From: an uncultured Hungatella sp.
Lineage (GTDB): Bacteria > Bacillota > Clostridia > Lachnospirales > Lachnospiraceae
Length of the DNA stretch: 19,264 bases
Direction: 5' to 3'
Assembly: GCA_910588505.1 (NCBI GenBank)
Contig: CAJUPQ010000069.1
Location: forward strand, 1-19,264
Numbering within the stretch: the stretch's first letter is position 1; each line of letters starts with the position of its first letter. The notes beneath the pieces were generated by a model that was given only the letters and a program-made list of their open reading frames with translations, searched no databases and had not been told where the DNA came from. The translations under genes were made by a program, and so were the position numbers. Of the stretch, positions 5,868 through 12,760 are shown in pieces.

Positions 5868-6641
5868 ATGGAATGCAAATATTTCTTTTTTGATATTGAC
5901 GGAACTTTGGCGGCAGGGGAGATGAGGAGTCAGTATATTCCGGAGTCCACCAGGCGGGCTTTGAGGGAGCTGCAGGAGGCAGGGCATTTTGTGGCGATCG
6001 CTACGGGGAGAAGCTATGCCATGGCAGTGGATTATATGAGGGATATGGGATTTTCCAACATGGTCAGCGACGGGGGAAACGGGATTACCATTGACGGCAA
6101 GCTTATAGGGATCAAGCCTATGGATTATGAGAAGTGCGCGGCGCTGATTGAGGAGTGTGAGAGGAAAGGGGTTATCTGGGCGTTTTCGCCGGATGATTCT
6201 AAGAGGAGATTGGCGCCTGACAACCGGTTTAATGAGTTCACCAGGGACGCATATATGGAGACGGAGGTGGTCCCGGGGCTGAATGTGCGGGATTATAAGG
6301 AGATTTACAAGGTTTATGTGGCCTGTTTTTCGCCGGAGGAGGAGCGGCTTGAGACTTTGAGGGAGCTGCCGTGGTGCCGGTTTTTTAAGGAGTTTTTGTT
6401 TGTGGAGCCGGCGGATAAGTCTGTGGGGATCAAGGCCATGGTGGATCACCTTGGAGGCGATTACAAGGATGTGGTGGTGTTCGGGGATGAGAAGAACGAT
6501 ATTTCCATGTTCAGGAAGGAGTGGACCAGTATTGCCATGGGCAACGCCATTGAGGATCTGAAAAAGCTGGCGGACTATGTGACAGATGACTGTGATAAGG
6601 ATGGGATTTACAACGCGTGTAAGCATTTTGGGTGGATATAA
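5868..6641 (+). CDS. Cof-type HAD hydrolase (class IIB sugar-phosphatase-like)
   Basis: A 257-residue cytoplasmic phosphatase of the HAD superfamily, Cof/YbiV-like branch, which usually acts on phosphosugars or related small phosphates. Motif I is D9-I-D11-G-T (nucleophile and acid/base aspartates), motif II is A-T46-G-R, motif III is a lysine near K184 (D-K-S-V-G-I-K-A), and motif IV is F-G-D207-E-K-N-D211. The large cap between motifs II and III is typical of class IIB. Length is normal and the gene looks intact. The ATG follows AAGGGA with nine bases spacing and sits right on the edge of the ATPase remnant, so its original promoter may have been lost and replaced. A terminator follows. The substrate cannot be named. 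Confidence 0.9.
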   Translation: MECKYFFFDIDGTLAAGEMRSQYIPESTRRALRELQEAGHFVAIATGRSYAMAVDYMRDMGFSNMVSDGGNGITIDGKLIGIKPMDYEKCAALIEECERKGVIWAFSPDDSKRRLAPDNRFNEFTRDAYMETEVVPGLNVRDYKEIYKVYVACFSPEEERLETLRELPWCRFFKEFLFVEPADKSVGIKAMVDHLGGDYKDVVVFGDEKNDISMFRKEWTSIAMGNAIEDLKKLADYVTDDCDKDGIYNACKHFGWI

Positions 6642-6661
6642 GGGAAGAAACGGAAAGACAG

Positions 6662-6693
6662 AGCCGGCATGAGATAGCAGGATGTCGGCTTTT
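6662..6693 (+). terminator. Rho-independent terminator after the HAD gene
   Basis: AGCCGGCAT (6662-6670) pairs with ATGTCGGCT (6682-6690), nine positions with one G-U pair and an 11-base loop. The end of the stem runs into a short T tract (6690-6693). It is located 20 bases after the HAD stop. Confidence 0.75.
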
Positions 6694-6761
6694 GAGCGGA
6701 TATGGAGGAAAGGCGGAGCGGCGGATTTTAATGTAATCTGGGCGGAGAGGACGGGATTTTT

Positions 6762-7583
6762 ATGAGAGCGGTTTGTCAGGTGTGTATGCATCAGTGCAGT
6801 CTTGAGGAGGGGCAGCGGGGATTGTGCGGGGCCAGGGAGAATGTCTGCGGGGCGGTGGTGTGCGCTAATTACGGGCAGGTGACTTCCCTGGCTCTGGACC
6901 CGGTGGAGAAGAAACCCCTTAGGATGTTCCGGCCGGGGAAGCTGATTTTGTCTGTGGGAAGTTATGGCTGTAATTTAAGATGCCCGTTTTGTCAGAACCA
7001 TGAGATTTCTATGGAGCGGGACGTGGAGACTCTGTTTGTGCCGCCGGAGAATCTGGCGGGAAAGGCCAGGGAGTGTGAGAGAGTAGGCAGTACAGGGGTA
7101 GCGTTTACTTACAATGAACCTCTGGTGGGCTGGGAGTATGTGCGGGATACGGCCAGGCTGGTGAAAGAGTACGGCATGGACAATGTGCTGGTGACCAACG
7201 GGACGGCGAGCATTGAAGTGCTGGAGGAGCTGCTTCCTTTTATGGATGCCATGAATATTGATTTGAAGGGGTTTACACAGGAGTATTACCGGAAATTGGG
7301 CGGCGATCTGGAGACTGTGAAGGCGTTTATCGCCAGGGCGGTGAGGGACTGCCACGTGGAGCTGACCACGCTGATTGTGCCGGGGGAGAATGACAGGACA
7401 GAGGAGATGATGGAGGAGGCCAAGTGGATCGCTTCTCTTGGGAGAGAGATTCCCCTCCATGTGACCCGTTTTTTTCCCAGATACCGGATGACGGACCGGG
7501 AAGCCACGGATGTGGGACGGGTGTATGAGCTGGCAGAGACGGCGGAAAGATATCTGGATCATGTGTTTGTGGGGAATTGTTAA
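6762..7583 (+). CDS. amrS: AmmeMemoRadiSam-system radical SAM enzyme
   Basis: A 273-residue radical S-adenosylmethionine enzyme related to pyruvate formate-lyase activases. The [4Fe-4S] motif is G-C70-N-L-R-C74-P-F-C77-Q-N-H. The N-terminal cysteine cluster (C5, C8, C12, C22) and the P-V-E-K-K-P-L-R-M-F-R-P-G segment are characteristic of the AmmeMemoRadiSam S component; T-Y-N-E-P and M-N-I-D-L-K-G are further family landmarks. The protein stops at V-F-V-G-N-C, so the C-terminal zinc-ribbon tail found in longer family members (330 or more residues) is missing, although shorter versions occur in Clostridia. The A (AMMECR1) and B (MEMO) partners are not in this window. The biochemical role of the system is not known with certainty. 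Confidence 0.85.
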   Translation: MRAVCQVCMHQCSLEEGQRGLCGARENVCGAVVCANYGQVTSLALDPVEKKPLRMFRPGKLILSVGSYGCNLRCPFCQNHEISMERDVETLFVPPENLAGKARECERVGSTGVAFTYNEPLVGWEYVRDTARLVKEYGMDNVLVTNGTASIEVLEELLPFMDAMNIDLKGFTQEYYRKLGGDLETVKAFIARAVRDCHVELTTLIVPGENDRTEEMMEEAKWIASLGREIPLHVTRFFPRYRMTDREATDVGRVYELAETAERYLDHVFVGNC

Positions 7584-7660
7584 GGGGCGGTGAAGTGTGA
7601 TTGTCAGGGAGGCTGAGTGGGATTGCGGGAGACGGGCTTTTTTGGAGGTGAAGAGGAGTT

Positions 7661-8500
7661 ATGATTACCAACAGGGCTGTCAATGAAGCCATTGACTTTA
7701 TTTTCCGGCATGTGGAGGAGGACATAGGGCTGGAGGATGTGGCAGAGTACTGCCATTTTTCCAAGTACTATTTCTCCAGGCTTTTTAAGGAACAGACAGG
7801 GGAGAGCGTGTACGGGTTTATCAAGAGGGTGAGGCTGGAGCAGAGCGCGTTCCGCCTGAAAGTGGAGAGGGAGCGGCCGATTACGGAGATCAGCGCGGAT
7901 TTCGGGTACAGTTCTTCTAATTTTAGTTCGGCGTTTAAGCTTCATTATGATGTGGCGCCGGTTGTGTTTCGAAGGGGGAGCTTTAAGCAGTCTGTGGAGC
8001 ACCCGTTTTTTCACCGTGAGAACTGGCAGATGGAAAGTTTTGAGGAGTGCGACAGGAAGATACAGGTGAGAACCGTGCCGGATTACCGGGTGGTCTATGA
8101 GCGGCGTTTCGGCAGCTATGAGGGGCTTAAGGGGCAGTGGGACAGATTTGTGAAAAAGTATGGGGCATATATTACAAATGACACCGTGTTTTTGGAGAGG
8201 ACCTACGACGACCCGGCGGTGACCAGGGAGGAGAGGTGCCTTTCGGATATCTGCATGAGCGTCGGGGAGGATTGTTCTTTGGAGAGTACGGCGGTGATAC
8301 AAGGAGGAACGTGTATTGTGTACCGGTTTAGGGGGCATGCAAAGCATATTTATGGGGCGTATCAGACTGTTTTTCTGGTGTGGCTGCCCCGGACCGGGTA
8401 TGTGATCGACGCATACAAGAGTATGTTTGATGTGTATCATATGGTGGACAGTGAGACTATGTATATGGAGATGGATATTTGTGTGCCGGTGAAGGGGTGA
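7661..8500 (+). CDS. AraC-family regulator with C-terminal GyrI-like effector-binding domain
   Basis: A 279-residue regulator of the Rob/SoxS-like type. Residues 1-105 hold the double helix-turn-helix of the AraC family (L-E-D-V-A-E-Y-C-H-F-S-K-Y-Y-F-S-R-L-F-K, then I-T-E-I-S-A-D-F-G-Y-S-S-S-N-F-S-S-A-F-K). From about residue 125 to the end is a GyrI/BacR-like ligand-binding domain (Y-R-V-V-Y-E-R-R-F-G-S-Y-E-G, later Y-M-E-M-D-I-C-V-P-V). This architecture often responds to hydrophobic drugs and controls efflux. Here a MATE exporter starts 117 bases downstream on the same strand, which supports that idea. No operator was identified. Confidence 0.88.
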   Translation: MITNRAVNEAIDFIFRHVEEDIGLEDVAEYCHFSKYYFSRLFKEQTGESVYGFIKRVRLEQSAFRLKVERERPITEISADFGYSSSNFSSAFKLHYDVAPVVFRRGSFKQSVEHPFFHRENWQMESFEECDRKIQVRTVPDYRVVYERRFGSYEGLKGQWDRFVKKYGAYITNDTVFLERTYDDPAVTREERCLSDICMSVGEDCSLESTAVIQGGTCIVYRFRGHAKHIYGAYQTVFLVWLPRTGYVIDAYKSMFDVYHMVDSETMYMEMDICVPVKG

Positions 8501-8571
8501 TGGGACGCAGGGCTGGCGGAGATTTTAAGATAGAGAGCAAGAATTCAGAAGTATATATTTCAATCCTTCCT

Positions 8572-8577
8572 TATAAT
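8572..8577 (+). promoter_or_regulatory. Candidate -10 element upstream of the MATE gene
   Basis: A perfect TATAAT lies 41 bases before the MATE start in an AT-rich stretch, but no good -35 box is found at 16-18 bases. That is typical of activator-dependent promoters, so the preceding AraC-type regulator could act here (inference). Confidence 0.4.
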
Positions 8578-8617
8578 GAATGAGTCAGTCAGATTCAAAA
8601 TAAGGAGGGATATTTTT

Positions 8618-9940
8618 ATGGATGTTAATGAGATCAAAGGGCACAGGATCGGGAAGATTCTGCAGTTTTCGGTTCCGGCGATTATCGCCATGGTGCTGAC
8701 AGCTTTTGTCACGGTTGCTGACGGATTTTTTATGGGACGGTATGTGGGGGAGGCGGGGATCGCGGCGGTGAACCTGGGGCTGCCGGTTGTATATCTGTAT
8801 CTGGGCGTGGGGCTGATGATCTCCATCGGCGGCGTGGCGATGGCAGGAATGGCCCTGGGGGCGGGGGAGAAAGAGGAGGCCAACCGGGTGTTTCGCCAGA
8901 CTATGGTTACGGCTGGGGCCTGTTCGGTTTTTATAAGCTGGGTGATGGTGTTTTCTTTTCAGCCTATGCTGGGGGTTTTGGGGGTAAAGGGGCAGGTGAA
9001 GGGGTATTTTGAGGAGTATTACCGGATCATGCTTTTGGAGTTTCCGGTTATGGTGGTTAATTCTGCTTTTGGGATGTTTATACGGGGGGACGGGAAGCCG
9101 GAGTTTTTTATGAAGGTGACTGTGGTAAATGTGCTGCTGAATGTGGTTCTGGATTATGGGTTTGCAGGTGTTCTGGGGCTGGGGTCTGCCGGGATCGCGC
9201 TGGCGTCTCTTGTTTCGGCGCTGGCGGCTTTGGGGTGTATCTTATGGTTTTTCGGAAGGAGGGCAGAGAGCTACAGGCTGGGGAGATTTCGGTTTTCCTG
9301 GCAGGTGTTTGCCAGGGGGATGGCAAACGGAAGTTCGGAGTTTATCGGGGAAATGTCCACGGGGATTGCCATGTTTGCCTACAATTTTGTTATTATGAGA
9401 CGGTTTGGGGTGGACGGGGTGACGGCCTTTACCGTGGTGGGGTATGTGTCTTTTGTGTTTAGCATGGTGGTGGTGGGGTTCGGCCAGGGGTCCAGTCCGC
9501 TTATAAGCTTCTGCTATGGGGCGGGGGAGCGGGATTTGGCCGCGGATCTCAGAAGGAGGACCAATGGATTCGTGTTGGGAGCGGGGGTGCTGGTGTTTCT
9601 GGTGTTGACGGGGCTCTCCGGATGGTATGGCAGCCTGTTTGCCCGCAGTGAAGAGGTGAGAGGGATGATCAGAGAGGGGATGGTGATCTTTATGGTTTCG
9701 TTCTTTTTCTGTGGGGTGAATTCGATTACTTCGTTTTATTTCACGGCTACGGGGAGGGCGTTTCAGTCGGCGGTGATCTCATTTTCCAGGGGGCTGGTGG
9801 TGCTTTTGGCGTGTATTTTCGCGCTGCCGGCAGTGTTTGGCATGACGGGGGTGTGGCTGGCAGCGCCGGTGACGGAGGCGGTTACTTTGGGGATTACAGG
9901 GAGATTTTTGTGGGAGGAGAGGAGACGGAAGAAGGGGTGA
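8618..9940 (+). CDS. MATE-family multidrug efflux transporter
   Basis: A polytopic inner-membrane protein of 440 residues with about 12 hydrophobic segments and the two-fold repeat of MATE transporters. These expel cationic drugs or metabolites in exchange for Na+ or H+. Visible family landmarks include V-P-A-I-I-A-M-V at the start of helix 1, V-A-D-G-F-F-M-G-R-Y-V-G (residues about 34-45), P-E-F-F-M-K-V-T-V-V-N-V-L-L-N-V-V-L-D-Y, G-F-G-Q-G-S-S-P-L-I-S-F-C-Y-G-A and F-Y-F-T-A-T-G-R in the second half. The MepA-like subfamily is the best fit. ATG 8618 is preferred to 8576 because AAGGAGG (8602-8608) precedes it by nine bases and the upstream ATG overlaps the -10 box. Confidence 0.9.
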   Translation: MDVNEIKGHRIGKILQFSVPAIIAMVLTAFVTVADGFFMGRYVGEAGIAAVNLGLPVVYLYLGVGLMISIGGVAMAGMALGAGEKEEANRVFRQTMVTAGACSVFISWVMVFSFQPMLGVLGVKGQVKGYFEEYYRIMLLEFPVMVVNSAFGMFIRGDGKPEFFMKVTVVNVLLNVVLDYGFAGVLGLGSAGIALASLVSALAALGCILWFFGRRAESYRLGRFRFSWQVFARGMANGSSEFIGEMSTGIAMFAYNFVIMRRFGVDGVTAFTVVGYVSFVFSMVVVGFGQGSSPLISFCYGAGERDLAADLRRRTNGFVLGAGVLVFLVLTGLSGWYGSLFARSEEVRGMIREGMVIFMVSFFFCGVNSITSFYFTATGRAFQSAVISFSRGLVVLLACIFALPAVFGMTGVWLAAPVTEAVTLGITGRFLWEERRRKKG

Positions 9941-9963
9941 GGTATTTACACTTTGGCTGAGGG

Positions 9964-10013
9964 GGCGGACTGTAGGGAGGATGGGGAGGATGGAAGAGAG
10001 GGGGCAGTCCGCC
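9964..10013 (+). other. Perfect 9-bp stem around a purine-rich loop
   Basis: GGCGGACTG (9964-9972) and CAGTCCGCC (10005-10013) are exact reverse complements. The 32-base loop consists almost only of G and A. No T tract follows, so this is not a standard terminator. It begins 24 bases after the MATE stop. Confidence 0.6.
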
Positions 10014-10067
10014 TGTGGCGCCGGTGGATTTGGAGGGCAGATTTTAGGCGGAAAAACTTTGAAGGCA

Positions 10068-10096
10068 TTGACGGGGGATAGGCGGTATGTTAGATT
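10068..10096 (+). promoter_or_regulatory. Candidate promoter upstream of the LysR gene
   Basis: TTGACG (10068-10073), a 17-base spacer and TAGATT (10091-10096). It would produce a leader of about 130 bases that includes both direct repeats. The alternative, that it serves an unrecognised transcript, cannot be excluded. Confidence 0.4.
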
Positions 10097-10111
10097 AGGG
10101 TTATATCGGGG

Positions 10112-10188
10112 CCTGCAGGCGTCAATGTAGAGCGGTCAGTTCATGGGCATGCCGATGACGGCTATGTCGTAACCTGCAGGTGTCATTG
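10112..10188 (+). repeat. Pair of 16-bp imperfect direct repeats upstream of lysR
   Basis: CCTGCAGGCGTCAATG (10112-10127) and CCTGCAGGTGTCATTG (10173-10188) match at 14 of 16 positions. They lie 61 bases apart, and each begins with the palindrome CCTGCAGG. A reversed, diverged copy of the second half (AAGGCATTGAC, 10062-10072) overlaps the putative -35 box. They are candidate binding sites for the adjacent LysR regulator. Confidence 0.6.
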
Positions 10189-10235
10189 CCTTTGAGGGGC
10201 TTAAATCACAGGATTGGAGAGAGGGAGGGGACAGC

Positions 10236-11171
10236 ATGGATATCCGGATACTGAAGTATTTTCTCACTGTGGCCAGGGAGGAGAGCATCACCAGGGCGGC
10301 GGAGGTGTTACATATCACCCAGCCTACGTTAAGCCGTCAGCTGACCCAGCTGGAGGAGGAGCTGGGGACGAAGCTGTTTGTCAGGGGGACAAGGAAGATT
10401 GCCCTGACCGGTGAGGGGATGCTTTTGTGCCGGAGGGCCAGGGAGATCACGGCGTTGGTGGACAAGACGGAGCGGGAGATTGCGGCTCAGCAGGAACTGG
10501 TGGAGGGGTGCGTAACCATTGGGAGCGGGGAGCTGGCGTCTGTGAAGCGGCTGGCAGAGCTGATCGACTCTTTTCGGGAAAAGTATCCCATGGTGACTTA
10601 CGACCTGTTTACGGCTGCGGCGGACCAGGTGAAGGAGCGGATGGAGTTGGGGATTATTGACATCGGGCTTTTGCTGGAGCCTGTGGATATGGACAGATAT
10701 GATTATGTCCGCCTGGATGTGCGGGAGAAGTGGGTGGCGCTGATGCGGCCTGATGATGCGCTGGCCGAAAAGGAGTTTGTGACAGCGGCGGATCTGGCGG
10801 GGGTTCCCATCATTATGTCCAGGCGGCCCAGTGTGGAGAGTGAGCTTGGCAACTGGTTTGGGGATTATTATAAGGATCTGAATATGGTGTTTCACAGCAA
10901 TCTTTCCTCCAACGCGGCGGTTATGGTGCAGCAGGGGCTTGGGTATGCCCTGACCGTGGCGGGGAACCCGGCTTTTCTGTGGGATGAGGGGAAGATCTGC
11001 GGTCGTCCTCTAAAACCGCCGCTGACATCCACCAGCGTTCTGGCGTGGAGGCGGCAGCAGCCTTTTGGGAGGGCGGCCCAGAAGTTTATTGAGCATGTGA
11101 GGGAGTGTGGGGGGAAAGGAGGATATCATTCACCTGGCTGCAGGGAATCTCAAAGGTATCCAAAGACATGA
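10236..11171 (+). CDS. LysR-family transcriptional regulator
   Basis: A 311-residue LysR-type regulator. The N-terminal winged helix-turn-helix is textbook (L-K-Y-F-L-T-V-A-R-E-E-S-I-T-R-A-A, then H-I-T-Q-P-T-L-S-R-Q-L-T-Q-L-E-E-E-L-G). It is followed by the linker helix and a periplasmic-binding-protein-like effector domain from about residue 90 (V-T-I-G-S-G-E). The natural domain ends near F-I-E-H-V-R-E, about residue 290. The last 20 or so residues are low-quality sequence reading into the adjacent remnant region, suggesting that the original stop was lost when the downstream DNA was rearranged. The target gene is unknown; LysR genes usually regulate a divergent neighbour, which is lacking here. 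The direct repeats upstream may be its own operator. Confidence 0.88.
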   Translation: MDIRILKYFLTVAREESITRAAEVLHITQPTLSRQLTQLEEELGTKLFVRGTRKIALTGEGMLLCRRAREITALVDKTEREIAAQQELVEGCVTIGSGELASVKRLAELIDSFREKYPMVTYDLFTAAADQVKERMELGIIDIGLLLEPVDMDRYDYVRLDVREKWVALMRPDDALAEKEFVTAADLAGVPIIMSRRPSVESELGNWFGDYYKDLNMVFHSNLSSNAAVMVQQGLGYALTVAGNPAFLWDEGKICGRPLKPPLTSTSVLAWRRQQPFGRAAQKFIEHVRECGGKGGYHSPGCRESQRYPKT

Positions 11172-11650
11172 TCCACATAGGTGTCCGCAGTTTTGTCTGC
11201 TTTTCCGGGCAGATTGAAGTTAAGAGCGTCGTGGAGAAGGGATGTATCCAGAACCAGCTCTTCTGGTTTAACAGATTCCATATCTTCGAAGACAGCAAAG
11301 GTTTTTTCCTCACTGTCTCAGATGTGCCACAGAACGCCTTTTGTCTGGTCTTCAAAATATCTGGCCAGTATCCGGCCATTTACCACAAAGATTCCTCTGT
11401 TGTAATTTCCGTCAGACCATGAGAGGGTATCTTTGGCAGGGCATGGAATGGTCTCCCGCTGTCTGCCGGTTCCGTCCAGTTTCATGGAACAGAGATACCG
11501 GTCGCCATAGGCTTTGGGCTCCAGCAGCTGATAGAACGGGTCGGCTTCCCGTTCATAGACGGAGCGGAAATATACGGTATCGCCAATGACCACAAGTTCC
11601 TGCATGGGGATATGGGAGATTTTTTTAGACCGGTGCCGTCGGTCTGTACC
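11150..11650 (-). pseudogene. Remnant of a DUF5050-like beta-propeller protein
   Basis: On the minus strand the frame from 11605 reads L-V-V-I-G-D-T-V-Y-F-R-S, then Y-L-C-S-M-K-L-D-G-T-G-R-Q-R, then G-I-F-V-V-N-G-R-I-L-A-R-Y-F. These resemble the repeated blades (L-Y-x-x-x-x-D-G-T-G) of DUF5050/LRP1-like beta-propeller domains. A TGA (11318-11320) interrupts it; the frame then continues as D-S-E-E-K-T-F-A-V-F-E-D to a stop at 11150-11152. Upstream, the sequence V-Q-T-D-G-T-G-L-K-K is shifted by one base at a run of seven A, so one A was probably lost. The rest of the gene is cut off by the methyltransferase remnant. It is broken by truncation, one frameshift and one nonsense codon. Confidence 0.65.
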
Positions 11651-11654
11651 TAAA

Positions 11655-12134
11655 GCAAGGGAATGGGTAGGTTACCCCACACAGAAACCGATTATATTAT
11701 TGGAGCAGATTATAAAATTGGTAACAGATGAGGGAGATTTGGTTATTGACCCCTTTGTGGGGGCAGGAACTACGGTGGCAGCGGCCAAAATGTTAAACAG
11801 AAATTATATAGGGGTCGATATATCCCGGGATGCGGTAAAACTGACCAGTGACCGGCCGGTATCTGTAAAGATACAAAAAGAAGAGGAGACATTAAATGAG
11901 GCGGTCAGTAAACAGGTGAGAGCAAGCAGAGTAAAACAGTGCAGTTATATGATTCTGGTCAGACCCCATATTGATTACCTGAATATATTTGATTTTAATG
12001 CAATACCGGATAATATGCATATTATTGACAGTTATGAAGTTGAGATGGATGAGCTGATGGGAGAGTGGAAACGAAACGGCCAGGACTTCTCCGGATTGTC
12101 CAGGGATGTGCTGCCAAATGCCCAAAAAGCATGA
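11655..12134 (+). pseudogene. C-terminal part of a beta-class DNA methyltransferase (truncated)
   Basis: The frame from about 11655 reads E-W-V-G-Y-P-T-Q-K-P-I-I-L-L-E-Q-I-I-K-L-V, then D-L-V-I-D-P-F-V-G-A-G-T-T-V-A-A-A-K, then R-N-Y-I-G-V-D-I. This is the AdoMet-binding motif I region of a site-specific adenine-N6 or cytosine-N4 methyltransferase. In the beta class motif I lies near the C terminus, so the missing N-terminal part would have held the catalytic D/N/S-P-P-Y motif and target recognition domain. A further 85 codons follow, without recognised motifs, to TGA 12132-12134. The base composition is more AT-rich than the neighbours, suggesting transfer. No restriction enzyme gene is beside it. 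A short protein could still be made from ATG 11586, but it could not methylate DNA. Confidence 0.78.
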
Positions 12135-12155
12135 AATTCCATGTGATCTGGGTAT

Positions 12156-12184
12156 TTGACCTTTTTCCTAAAGCAGTCTATAAT
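12156..12184 (+). promoter_or_regulatory. Strong sigma-70-type promoter upstream of the aldo/keto reductase remnant
   Basis: TTGACC (12156-12161), a 17-base spacer and TATAAT (12179-12184) form a near-consensus promoter. It lies 84 bases before the remnant's ATG, which still carries a strong AGGAGG site (12250-12255). No terminator is seen before the CMD-family gene at 12761, so this promoter probably drives it. Confidence 0.75.
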
Positions 12185-12267
12185 CTTGTACAGAGAGCTT
12201 CCGCATGTACTGGGCGGACGATCGTGTACAAAGACAGAGCAGGAGAAAAAGGAGGTCAAAAGGCAGT

Positions 12268-12728
12268 ATGCGTTACATCAGATTAGGCAATTCGGATTTA
12301 AACGTATCCCGCGTCTGCAAGGGATGTATGGGGTGGGGACAGCGGAAACGGACAGCACTCATGGACCCTGGATGAGGCTCATTCCCGTGAGATCATAAAG
12401 CGGGGGCTGGAGCTGGGAGTGAATTTTTTTGACACGGCTATCGCCTACCAGAGCGGGACCAGCGAACAGTATGTGGGACTATGGGACGCCTCTCTACGAT
12501 ATTATGGACGGTTTAAACCGGGTGGTGAAGGCGGGGAAGGTCCGCTATATCGGGCTCTCCAACTGCTATGCCTACCGGCTGGCCAAGAGGCCCGGGGAGA
12601 CGTCGGCCCGTCTTGAGCAGGATTCCTACGCGAAACTGAAATATGACAGGACTGCCGAAGCGGACGGCAGAGTGATTGAGCGGGTGGGGGAGAAGCATGT
12701 CTGGTCTGTGGGGAGCCAGAAGATTTAG
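12268..12728 (+). pseudogene. Aldo/keto reductase with frameshift and internal deletions
   Basis: The ATG at 12268 opens the typical aldo/keto reductase start M-R-Y-I-R-L-G-N-S-D-L-N-V-S-R-V-C. After C-M-G-W-G the frame shifts and continues as G-N-G-Q-H-S-W-T-L-D-E-A, then G-V-N-F-F-D-T-A-I-A-Y, the active-site Asp/Tyr segment. After S-E-Q-Y-V-G a large part is missing. The sequence resumes as Y-G-T-P-L-Y-D-I-M-D-G-L, then A-G-K-V-R-Y-I-G-L-S-N-C-Y-A-Y, is deleted again, and ends with Y-A-K-L-K-Y-D, then I-E-R-V-G-E-K. About 150 codons remain of the usual 320-330, and the catalytic Lys/His region is lost. It was probably the first gene of an operon with the CMD-family gene 32 bases downstream. 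Confidence 0.85.
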
Positions 12729-12760
12729 AGGATTTTATGAATATATGAGGAGGAAAAAAC

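Larger units (their letters stand above)
9941..10235 (+). other. Intergenic region between MATE and LysR genes
   Basis: These 295 bases hold no convincing gene. They contain a long-loop stem (9964-10013), a promoter-like pair (10068-10096) and two near-identical 16-base direct repeats (10112-10127 and 10173-10188), described separately. Confidence 0.7.

Noticed and set aside
8576..8617. Earlier ATG (8576) for the MATE gene
   Set aside because: It overlaps the -10 box and lacks a ribosome binding site, whereas ATG 8618 follows AAGGAGG.
10136..10318. Minus-strand 60-codon frame upstream of lysR
   Set aside because: No ribosome binding site or recognisable motif, and it overlaps the lysR start and the direct repeats.
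12065..12398. Several short + strand frames between the methyltransferase and reductase remnants
   Set aside because: They are alternative-frame readings across the promoter and the remnants; none has its own start signals or family similarity.
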